Below are positions 15,499 to 22,764 of a stretch of 39,494 nucleotides of DNA, one piece after another. Below the pieces are notes generated by a model. It was not told the DNA's origin. It was given only the letters and a program-made list of their open reading frames with translations, and ran no database searches. Each line of letters begins with the position of its first letter. The first letter of the stretch is position 1. The stretch covers positions 1 through 39,494 of the forward strand of contig JAIYCV010000004.1 in assembly GCA_027487845.1 (NCBI GenBank), read 5' to 3'. The DNA comes from Flammeovirgaceae bacterium. Lineage in GTDB: Bacteria > Bacteroidota > Bacteroidia > Cytophagales > Cyclobacteriaceae. The position numbers and the translations under genes were made by a program.

Positions 15499-16983
15499 TT
15501 GAAAAATTCGGCCGCACTCGTATTTCCACATCAGCTTTTCGAGAAAAATCCATCATTACTAAAAGATCGACCAGTCTATTTAGTCGAGGAATTTCTCTTT
15601 TTCAAACAATATAACTTTCATAAGCAAAAGCTCGTGTTTCATCGCGCTAGCATGAAAGCCTACCAGCAATTTTTGCAAAGCAAAGGGTACGAGGTAGTGT
15701 ATATAAATGCTCATGAAAATACTGCAGATATAAGAAACCTTTTACCCCAGCTCCAGCAAAAAGGCGTCTCAGAAATTCATCATGTGGATGTAACCGATTA
15801 CTTATTAGAGAAAAGGATAACAAAGCAGGCAACCAAGCTAAAGGTAAAAGTTAGCAAATATGATTCTCCTTTGTTTTTGCTTACAGCCAAGCAGGTGGAC
15901 GAATATTTTGCAGGGAAGAAGCGGTTTTTTCAAACCGATTTCTACACACAGCAACGCAAACACTTTAAAATTTTAGTCGATGAGAAGCTACAACCGGAAG
16001 GCGGAAAGTGGACATTTGATACGGAGAATCGATTGAAGTATCCGAAAGGCAAAAAGCCACCAGAAGTAAAATTCCCAAAATCAAACGACCATTGGACAGA
16101 GGCGATCATCTATGTGGAAAAAAATTTTTCCTTCAATTATGGAGAAATTAATAACGCTTTTATTTACCCTGCCACTTTTGCCGAAAGCCGTGCTTGGTTA
16201 ACTCAGTTTTTACAAAAACGCTTTGCCGAGTTTGGGGACTACGAAGATGCGATTGTGAACAATGAACTTGTTTTACACCACAGCCTGTTGACGCCCATGC
16301 TAAATGTTGGACTGTTAACACCAGCCGAGATACTAGAGGATGCGGTCACTTACGCGACTAACAATAAAATTCCGCTAAATTCCTGCGAAGGGTTTGTTCG
16401 ACAAATTTTAGGATGGCGTGAATTTATTCGAGGCGTATATCAAATCAAAGGCACACAAGAACGCACTACAAATTATTGGAAGTTCAAACGAAAAATTCCA
16501 GCGTCATTTTGGAATGGAACTACGGGCATTCTTCCCGTTGACGACACCATAAAGAAAGTAATGGCTACTGGATATTGTCATCACATTGAACGACTGATGG
16601 TGTTGGGCAATTTTATGTTGCTCTGTGAGTTTGACCCCGATGAAGTATATAAATGGTTTATGGAACTCTTCATCGACTCCTACGACTGGGTAATGGTACC
16701 CAACGTGTATGGCATGAGTCAGTTTGCCGATGGTGGACTGATGGCCACCAAACCCTACATCAGTGGCAGCAACTACTTAATGAAAATGAGCGACTATCCA
16801 AAAGGAGATTGGCAACCGATATGGGACGGTTTGTTTTGGCGTTTCATGCACCTGCACAGAGATTTCTTTTTAAAGAATCCTCGACTAGGCATGTTAGTAA
16901 AAACGTTTGACAAAATGCCAAAAGAAAAGCAAGAAGGGCATATTCAGCAAGCACAGAAATTCTTAAAAAAGTTAGGAAGTTGA
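15499..16983 (+). CDS. FeS-BCP/PhrB-family photolyase lacking iron-sulfur ligands
   Basis: This is a flavoprotein of the bacterial (6-4) photolyase / CryPro family. Residues 1-130 are the antenna-type alpha/beta domain (LVFPHQLF, VYLVEEFLFFKQYNFHKQKL). The FAD domain follows with QILGWREFIRG, YCHHIERLMVLGNF (359-372, with the H361/H362 pair linked to (6-4) repair), PNVYGMSQFADGG and KPYISGSNYLMKMSDY. Family members bind a 4Fe-4S cluster through four cysteines; here the first ligand position reads ILPV (344-347). The three-cysteine loop is shortened to YPKGDWQPIWDGLFW (433-447) with no cysteine. The TTG at 15499 is the only plausible start, as an in-frame stop lies at 15484. The stop overlaps the next photolyase start. 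Repair or photoreceptor function is open. Confidence 0.9.
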   Translation: MKNSAALVFPHQLFEKNPSLLKDRPVYLVEEFLFFKQYNFHKQKLVFHRASMKAYQQFLQSKGYEVVYINAHENTADIRNLLPQLQQKGVSEIHHVDVTDYLLEKRITKQATKLKVKVSKYDSPLFLLTAKQVDEYFAGKKRFFQTDFYTQQRKHFKILVDEKLQPEGGKWTFDTENRLKYPKGKKPPEVKFPKSNDHWTEAIIYVEKNFSFNYGEINNAFIYPATFAESRAWLTQFLQKRFAEFGDYEDAIVNNELVLHHSLLTPMLNVGLLTPAEILEDAVTYATNNKIPLNSCEGFVRQILGWREFIRGVYQIKGTQERTTNYWKFKRKIPASFWNGTTGILPVDDTIKKVMATGYCHHIERLMVLGNFMLLCEFDPDEVYKWFMELFIDSYDWVMVPNVYGMSQFADGGLMATKPYISGSNYLMKMSDYPKGDWQPIWDGLFWRFMHLHRDFFLKNPRLGMLVKTFDKMPKEKQEGHIQQAQKFLKKLGS

Positions 16984-18485
16984 AAGTGAGCAAACCAATC
17001 ATCAATATTGTTTGGTTTAAAAGAGATTTGCGGTTAAGCGATCATCAGCCTTTGTTGAGAGCTTCCGAAGATAAACTGCCGCTACTCTTGATTTATTTTT
17101 ACGAACCTTCAGTCATGCAGTTTGCGGATAGCGATGAACGTCATTGGCGGTTTATGCAGCAATCTCTCATTGAGTTGAACAAAATACTAGCCCCTTGTTC
17201 TCACTGCATTTATACTATCCATAGTGAAGTGTTGCCCGCGTTACAAGAAATAATTGAAGTGTTTGAAGTGAAAGCTGTATTCTCGCACCAAGAAATTGGA
17301 AATCATATCACCTATCTACGTGACAAATCGATAGCCAAGTTCTGCCGGGAGAAAAATATCATATGGAACGAATATCCTACCAACGGGATAATACGAGGGC
17401 TAAAAGGCAGAAAAGCATTTAGCCAAAAGTGGATGCAGACGATGAGCGCGCCCATGTTTGAAGTAGATTTTAAAAATATAGCTACTATCCAACTTCCTGA
17501 TGATTTGCTTCCATCGTTTACCAATGCGTATGAAAGCAATCGTCAATTCCAGCCAGGCGGACCGACCGCTGCGAGCCAATACCTTAATAGTTTTTTGTAT
17601 CAGCGCAAATCAAATTACAGCAAACACATTTCAAAACCCGAAGAGAGTCGGAAAAGTTGCAGTCGACTGTCACCGTATTTGGCCTGGGGTAATCTTAGTA
17701 TGAAGCAGGTTTATCAGGCTACGTTAGAAGCGACTACAAAAACGGGCGATAAAAGAAATCTTCAGTTTTTCGTCAATCGACTCCACTGGCATTGTCATTT
17801 CATTCAAAAGTTTGAGAGTGAATGTCGGATAGAGTTTGAAAACTTAAACAGAGGATTTGATAAAATCAGAAATGAAACCAATCCTGAATTAGTTATAGCT
17901 TGGGAGAATGGCAGAACAGGCTACCCATTAATTGACGCATGTATTAACTGCGTGAAATCTACGGGTTACTTGAGTTTCAGAATGCGTAGCTTGATAGTTT
18001 CATTTTTTACACATCACCTTTGGCAACCTTGGCAAGCAGGGGCTCATTTTTTGGCAAGGCAGTTCTTGGATTACGAGCCCGGCATTCACTATCCACAGTT
18101 TCAAATGCAAGCTGGTACTATGGGTGTGAATACCATTCGCATTTATAATCCTGTCAAACAGAGTATAGACCATGATCCAGAGGGTATTTTCATTAAAAAG
18201 TGGATTCCCGCTTTGAAAGATGTTCCTGTCGAGTTTATTCACCAACCTTGGTTGATGCCGTTAGAAGTTCAAATAGCTATTGGATTTAAAATAGGCGAAC
18301 ACTATCCGCAACCCATTGTAGATATTCAACAGACCGCGCGTTTTGCAAGGGAGCATTTATGGAAAACCAAAAAATCTAAAGTTGTGCAAGAACAAAATCA
18401 ACTTATTCTCACCAGGCACACGAAGCGAAAGACGGAGAAGGAAGATCCTTTACAATTAGCGATGCCAAATCTGTTTTCTGATTGA
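16980..18485 (+). CDS. Divergent photolyase/cryptochrome family protein
   Basis: This protein has the classic layout: an antenna-binding domain (IVWFKRDLRLSDHQPL at 10-25) followed by a C-terminal FAD domain with SRLSPYLAWGNLS, LHWHCHFIQKFE (268-279, in place of the common LxWREF), TGYPLIDAC, FRMRSLIVSFFTHHLW and RIYNPVKQ. The region aligned with DGDxAxNxGGWQW of E. coli photolyase reads LDYEPGIHYPQFQMQAG (363-379), so F374 and M376 replace both tryptophans. The MHNR motif is replaced by LSFR. I recall this subfamily from other Bacteroidota and cyanobacteria, but its substrate is uncertain. Translation starts at a TTG that overlaps the TGA of the preceding gene (TTGA); a GTG at 16986 is the alternative. 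Confidence 0.85.
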   Translation: MKVSKPIINIVWFKRDLRLSDHQPLLRASEDKLPLLLIYFYEPSVMQFADSDERHWRFMQQSLIELNKILAPCSHCIYTIHSEVLPALQEIIEVFEVKAVFSHQEIGNHITYLRDKSIAKFCREKNIIWNEYPTNGIIRGLKGRKAFSQKWMQTMSAPMFEVDFKNIATIQLPDDLLPSFTNAYESNRQFQPGGPTAASQYLNSFLYQRKSNYSKHISKPEESRKSCSRLSPYLAWGNLSMKQVYQATLEATTKTGDKRNLQFFVNRLHWHCHFIQKFESECRIEFENLNRGFDKIRNETNPELVIAWENGRTGYPLIDACINCVKSTGYLSFRMRSLIVSFFTHHLWQPWQAGAHFLARQFLDYEPGIHYPQFQMQAGTMGVNTIRIYNPVKQSIDHDPEGIFIKKWIPALKDVPVEFIHQPWLMPLEVQIAIGFKIGEHYPQPIVDIQQTARFAREHLWKTKKSKVVQEQNQLILTRHTKRKTEKEDPLQLAMPNLFSD

Positions 18486-18575
18486 TTATCTGCTGATAGA
18501 CCTCTCTGCCCGCGTTTAATTCCTTTCAAATTCACCAAACAGAAAACATTTTGTAGCATTTTGAATTAACTAGGT

Positions 18576-19226
18576 ATGCAATTTTTTCCACACACCACCA
18601 TTCAAACCTGGGAACGTTTTTACCGAGCCAATTTCATTAACAGTCTAACAGGTTTCAAGTCAGTAAGTTTGATTGGCACTGTCAATCAAAAGGGGCAAAC
18701 GAATCTTGCGATATTCAGCAGCATGGTACATTTAGGATCTGATCCGGCTCTCATTGGATTTATCAATCGCCCAATTCAGGCTGCTCCGCATACGCTGGCC
18801 AATATTCAAGCTACCGAAATCTATACAGTCAATCATGTTCATCCATCATTTTTAGAATTGGCTCATCAAACCAGTGCTAAATATCCCGAAGAAGTTAGCG
18901 AATTTGATGAGTTGGGGCTAACACCAGAATTTATTGATAGTATAGCTGCACCATTTGTAAAGGAGAGCAAAGTCAAGTATGCGTTATCTTTAGAAGAAAT
19001 TATTCCTATCAAGTTAAACAATACATTTCTAGTAATTGGTAAGCTGCAACATGTCACATTAGAAGAAGAAGAAATTCTTTTGCCTGACGGCTTTCTTGAA
19101 CTCAGCAAAACTTCATCATTATGCAGCAATGGAATAGACGCCTATTATTCCACTCAATTGATTGACAGGTATGAATACGCGAAGCCGGGTGTAAAACCGG
19201 AGAAAATTAAGAAGTTAGGCGGCTAA
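18576..19226 (+). CDS. Flavin-reductase-like FMN-binding split-barrel protein
   Basis: This 216-residue protein belongs to the flavin reductase-like domain family (DIM6/NTAB type), which binds FMN in a split beta-barrel and passes electrons from NAD(P)H to flavin or to a partner oxygenase. Supporting segments are SLIGTVNQKGQTNLAIFSSMVHLGSDPALIGFINRP and the later TIQTWERFYRANFINSLTGFK N-terminal region, read by position 9-29. There is no signal peptide. It follows the two photolyase genes by 90 bp on the same strand. Supplying reduced flavin to the photolyase-type proteins, or serving the DUF2236 protein nearby, is possible but not shown. Confidence 0.8.
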   Translation: MQFFPHTTIQTWERFYRANFINSLTGFKSVSLIGTVNQKGQTNLAIFSSMVHLGSDPALIGFINRPIQAAPHTLANIQATEIYTVNHVHPSFLELAHQTSAKYPEEVSEFDELGLTPEFIDSIAAPFVKESKVKYALSLEEIIPIKLNNTFLVIGKLQHVTLEEEEILLPDGFLELSKTSSLCSNGIDAYYSTQLIDRYEYAKPGVKPEKIKKLGG

Positions 19227-19332
19227 CGCTGATTAGGTAACAGAAATCCTGCTTTACCAGTTTGATTTTGGCGCGTTAAAAAAGACAAACCCACACTTAT
19301 TGTGTTTACATAGCAGGATTTAAAAATTTACT

Positions 19333-20241
19333 ATGACAAAAATCTCCTTAACCTTCCATTCTATCTATTCAAAAATACTCTCTGAGGAGACTCGCAAAAA
19401 GAGTGAGATTGTTATTGTAATCATCGCGATTGCGAGCTTCTTACTTCACCTCCTATTGATCTTGCTGGTCGATTTGAAAGTGCTGGCATTCGATGGCTAC
19501 AAAGAGCTTTTAAATAACCCCATTGCAGCCATCTACACACCATTCTCTTTCATTTTAGTTTATGAGGTGTATCTGCTCATCTATTACTTACCCAAATCAA
19601 CGACCACTTATATTGGGAAACAATACGAGATTATGACGTTGATTGTAATCAGACGAATTTTTAAAGATTTATCTCAGCTACAATTAACATCCGACTGGTT
19701 TAAAGTGACAAGCGATCTGTTATTGACGTATGATTTGATTGCTACTATGATTCTTTTTCTATTGATTCTACTATTCTATAGGCTAAACCGAAAGAGTATA
19801 GGAGACTCGGAGCAGACGAGTCTTTTATCTCCTGAAATCACTCAGTTCATAAAGATGAAAACCATTATCGCGAAGTGCTTAGTGCCTATCTTTGTGTTAC
19901 TAGCGTTCTTTAGTTTAGGGCAGTGGATTTACGACAATTTCTTTTCAGCGAACCAAAACGTAACGTCTATTCAGGATGTGAATAAAATATTCTTTGATAC
20001 CTGTTTCACCATCTTGATTTTAACAGATGTATTGTTGCTGTTGATCTCCTTTTTGCACACCGATAAATTCAACAGCGTCATTCGAAATTCAGGGTTTATT
20101 ATCTCTACTATTTTAATCAAACTTTCCTTTGGTATCGAAGGTTTATTGAATATCATACTGATCGTAGTCGCTGTACTGTTTGGAGTAATTATTTTAGCCA
20201 TTCACAATCAATTTGATAAGCTGAAGACAAAGCCGTTGTAG
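19333..20241 (+). CDS. Multi-pass inner-membrane protein, unknown
   Basis: This is a 302-residue integral membrane protein with about seven hydrophobic helices, beginning with IVIVIIAIASFLLHLLLILL near residues 26-45 and ending with ILIVVAVLFGVIILAI near 275-290. Short charged loops lie between them. It has no signal peptide and no recognisable transporter or enzyme motif. It lies inside the photolyase island on the same strand as the flavin-reductase-like gene, 106 bp downstream, and its stop is separated by a single base from the stop of the convergent DUF2236 gene. I know of no described function. Confidence 0.75.
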   Translation: MTKISLTFHSIYSKILSEETRKKSEIVIVIIAIASFLLHLLLILLVDLKVLAFDGYKELLNNPIAAIYTPFSFILVYEVYLLIYYLPKSTTTYIGKQYEIMTLIVIRRIFKDLSQLQLTSDWFKVTSDLLLTYDLIATMILFLLILLFYRLNRKSIGDSEQTSLLSPEITQFIKMKTIIAKCLVPIFVLLAFFSLGQWIYDNFFSANQNVTSIQDVNKIFFDTCFTILILTDVLLLLISFLHTDKFNSVIRNSGFIISTILIKLSFGIEGLLNIILIVVAVLFGVIILAIHNQFDKLKTKPL

Positions 20242-20242
20242 G

Positions 20243-21271
20243 TTACACGGTAAACTTCTTCTTTAAGAGCGCATGTTGTATAAGCATTTTTTGATAACTA
20301 TCATGTGGCTGTGCTAGCATATTTTGGAATGACTTAAACGTGCTGACCGTTTCAGTAACTTTGTCTCTGAAGGAATCGATGGGTATTCCAATACATTCAG
20401 CTACCTCATTGCCTAAGTAAAATCTAATTTGTGAAGGCACTAGTTTAGCCTGATCAACAGGCACACTTACTTTGTAATAGCTTAACAATTCTGTTGTAAG
20501 CGTGATCCCCTCGTCTGTCTTTTTAAAATTCCTGATTTTGATGGTAGTCGCCAATTGCCTTGCCTCCTGAAAAGAAAGTGGCAGTAAAGCTTCATCGATA
20601 TTCATCTGATAGCCGATGTAACGCCAGGCAAAAAGAAAATCTTCTTTTTCCTTTGAGGTTAAAATAAAACCTGATTGCTGCATTCCCAACAAAATCACAT
20701 AACTGAAAGCCAAATTTGTGCCTGCCATGTCTTCTTGATTGATGGGTAAACCCCACTCCATGTTCCAGGTCGGAAGCTTGGTAAGATAATATCTCGACAA
20801 GGCATGTATAAGTCTTACTTTATTGATGTGAATATTTCCTGTTTCTTCGTGTTCTAAAGTTCCAGGCGTCAGAACCGAGATAACAAAAGATGCCGTATCC
20901 AGCAATCGCTTACCAGGAGAGTTGCGCATCTTGTCGGATAAATAAAGTGCTTTATTACCAGGCGAGGCTGCATAGCAATACGGCAAAGACATTGCGCCAA
21001 GCAAAGCCATCATCTCCAGTGCGTATTGTTTAAACAATTGCTGTCCGCGTTTCAATTGCTGTTGGTTGAACCAAGTTGGCTTGGGCTTTTGAGCAAGTAA
21101 AAAATCTCTGACTGAAGACGCTGGATGAAACTCAATTTCCTTTTCTGCTAGTTTTAACAAAGCATATAGTACGTTTTGTTGGCGGGCTGAAAAAATAGAC
21201 TCAATTAAGGCATCTGCCTCATTATCGCCTGCTAAGCGTTGCTTGTCCAGAAATTCGTTGGTTGCTATCAT
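20243..21271 (-). CDS. DUF2236 (MpaB/rubber oxygenase-like) haem protein
   Basis: This is a protein of the DUF2236 family, which includes latex-clearing rubber oxygenase Lcp and fungal MpaB, b-type haem enzymes. The conserved helix VRLIHALSRYYL (152-163) holds R153, H156 and R160; the histidine in this motif is the axial haem ligand in Lcp. The later INQEDMAGTNLAFSYVIL and FLFAWRYIGYQMNID segments are also typical. The substrate in bacteria without rubber metabolism is unknown; fatty-acid or lipid-aldehyde oxidation has been proposed for the family. It is the only minus-strand gene of the photolyase island and diverges from the TIGR03643/NewPHL pair, sharing a 70-bp intergenic region. Confidence 0.8.
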   Translation of the reverse strand: MIATNEFLDKQRLAGDNEADALIESIFSARQQNVLYALLKLAEKEIEFHPASSVRDFLLAQKPKPTWFNQQQLKRGQQLFKQYALEMMALLGAMSLPYCYAASPGNKALYLSDKMRNSPGKRLLDTASFVISVLTPGTLEHEETGNIHINKVRLIHALSRYYLTKLPTWNMEWGLPINQEDMAGTNLAFSYVILLGMQQSGFILTSKEKEDFLFAWRYIGYQMNIDEALLPLSFQEARQLATTIKIRNFKKTDEGITLTTELLSYYKVSVPVDQAKLVPSQIRFYLGNEVAECIGIPIDSFRDKVTETVSTFKSFQNMLAQPHDSYQKMLIQHALLKKKFTV

Positions 21272-21301
21272 GCGCCTTCTTTAGAACAAAGCCAATGCAA
21301 A

Positions 21302-21309
21302 TATGTTTG
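21302..21309 (+). promoter_or_regulatory. Candidate -7 element for the TIGR03643-NewPHL operon
   Basis: TATGTTTG fits TAnnTTTG and would place the transcript start near 21316. This excludes the ATG at 21303, which lies inside the element, and favours 21327 or 21342 as the start codon. No good TTG box is seen 17-23 bp upstream. Confidence 0.3.
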
Positions 21310-21341
21310 TTTATTTGCTAAGCAAGATGAACATCTGTATC

Positions 21342-21623
21342 ATGAAAACACCTGCACTTAACCCTGACGAAATGGATCGGATTATACAAATGGCGTGGGA
21401 AGATCGCACTCCTTTTGAAGCAATCGAAATGCAATTTGGGCTGCTCGAAAAAGATGTAATTGCGCTCATGCGTGCGCAAATGAAAGCAAGTAGCTTTAAA
21501 ATGTGGCGTAAGCGCACCAATGGAAGAACTACGAAGCACAAATCGTTACGAATTTTAGAGAAAGGTCGGTTTAAGTGTTCGTTGCAAAAAGCAATTTCCG
21601 GAAATAAAATCAGTAAACGATGA
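21342..21623 (+). CDS. TIGR03643 family protein, photolyase-associated
   Basis: This small cytoplasmic protein of 93 residues from this start matches the TIGR03643 family pattern. Its hallmark segments are LNPDEMDRIIQMAWEDRTPF, MQFGLLEKDVIALMRAQMK and SFKMWRKRTNGRTTKH. It looks like a compact helical, basic protein, possibly nucleic-acid binding; the function is unknown. As I recall, the family is often encoded next to photolyase genes. The frame is open from an ATG at 21303, but the family homology begins after the ATG at 21342; 21327 is a second option. The last 25 residues are a lysine-rich extension. Its stop overlaps the next ATG (ATGA at 21620-21623), so the two genes are likely translationally coupled. 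Confidence 0.85.
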   Translation: MKTPALNPDEMDRIIQMAWEDRTPFEAIEMQFGLLEKDVIALMRAQMKASSFKMWRKRTNGRTTKHKSLRILEKGRFKCSLQKAISGNKISKR

Positions 21624-22759
21624 GCGAACTATTTCAGCAGTCTGACAATAGAATTTCTTTCCCAACTAATTATGATTTGATTATTGAGCGGCTTGCAAAA
21701 ATCAATCCCGCTCAATACGGAAAAACGAGAAATTTTGTCAACGGTGCTGTTACTTATTTATCACCCTATATCTCTCGAGGAGTGATCAGCGTAAAACAAA
21801 TTCAAGAGTCAGTTTTAGCCAAAGGTCATCACCCTGCCACCATCGAGAAGTTTTTGCAGGAGCTCGCTTGGCGCGAATATTTTCAGCGTGTATGGCAAGC
21901 GAAACGCAATGCGTTATTTCAAGATATGAAGCAGCCGCAAGAAGACGTAGTGCATCATAGCATGGTCAAAGCTGTTGCCGATGCAACAACAGGCATTAGC
22001 GCGATAGACCAATCGATTCTTGAATTTTACCAGACCGGCTATCTGCATAATCATGTACGCATGTATGTGGCAAGTATTGCATGCAATGTCGGCAAGGCGC
22101 ACTGGTCTGCGCCCGCTCAATGGATGTACTACCATCTGTTAGATGGTGATCTGGCTAGTAATACCTGCAGTTGGCAATGGGTAGCAGGCGCATTCTCTTC
22201 CAAAAAATATTATTGCAACCAAGAGAACATCAACCGATACACGCATAGTAATCAAACAAATACATTTCTAGATGTGGCAACAGAGGGCCTACCAGATGCC
22301 GCTGTGCCAGATGTTCTAAAAGCAACCATCGACTTGAATCTGCAAACAAAACTTCCTGTAGTAACAACCCCCTTAATCGATACCATCAAACCAACACTCA
22401 TTTATAATTCTTACAATCTCGATCCGCTTTGGCGTAAAGAGGAAGACGCGAATCGCATATTGCTTTTAGAGCCATCGCACTTTAAAATGTTTCCAGTGAG
22501 CGAAAAAGTACTGGAGTTTGTTACCAATCTTGCTAAGAACATTCCCAATTGTCAGGTTATGGTTGGAGAAGGTTCAGAATTGCTAATGCTTTATAAAAAC
22601 TCAGCCTTAGGCGAGATTGGATTAATCTCAAAAGAGCATCCAGCTTTTACATACTATCCGGGTGCGAAAGACGCAAGAGATTGGATTTATCCCGAAGTGA
22701 GTGGATATTACAATTCTTTCTTTTCTTTTTGGAAGAAGGCCGAAAAATTCGCAAAATAA
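21620..22759 (+). CDS. NewPHL-type photolyase with inverted domain order
   Basis: The FAD-binding catalytic domain comes first here. TYLSPYISRG (45-54), LAWREYFQRVW (82-92), GYLHNHVRMYVAS (140-152), LLDGDLASN (173-181) and SWQWVAG (184-190) are the canonical flavin and lesion-binding motifs, all kept. An alpha/beta, Rossmann-like domain follows at about 258-370, starting PTLIYNSYNLDPLW and RILLLEPSHFKMFPVSEKVL. This is the layout of the NewPHL group, which lacks the N-terminal antenna domain and, as I recall, repairs cyclobutane dimers in single-stranded DNA. The length of 379 residues fits. The start codon overlaps the stop of the TIGR03643 gene, and the next gene begins 5 bp after its stop, so the three form one operon. 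Confidence 0.88.
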   Translation: MSELFQQSDNRISFPTNYDLIIERLAKINPAQYGKTRNFVNGAVTYLSPYISRGVISVKQIQESVLAKGHHPATIEKFLQELAWREYFQRVWQAKRNALFQDMKQPQEDVVHHSMVKAVADATTGISAIDQSILEFYQTGYLHNHVRMYVASIACNVGKAHWSAPAQWMYYHLLDGDLASNTCSWQWVAGAFSSKKYYCNQENINRYTHSNQTNTFLDVATEGLPDAAVPDVLKATIDLNLQTKLPVVTTPLIDTIKPTLIYNSYNLDPLWRKEEDANRILLLEPSHFKMFPVSEKVLEFVTNLAKNIPNCQVMVGEGSELLMLYKNSALGEIGLISKEHPAFTYYPGAKDARDWIYPEVSGYYNSFFSFWKKAEKFAK

Positions 22760-22764
22760 AACAA

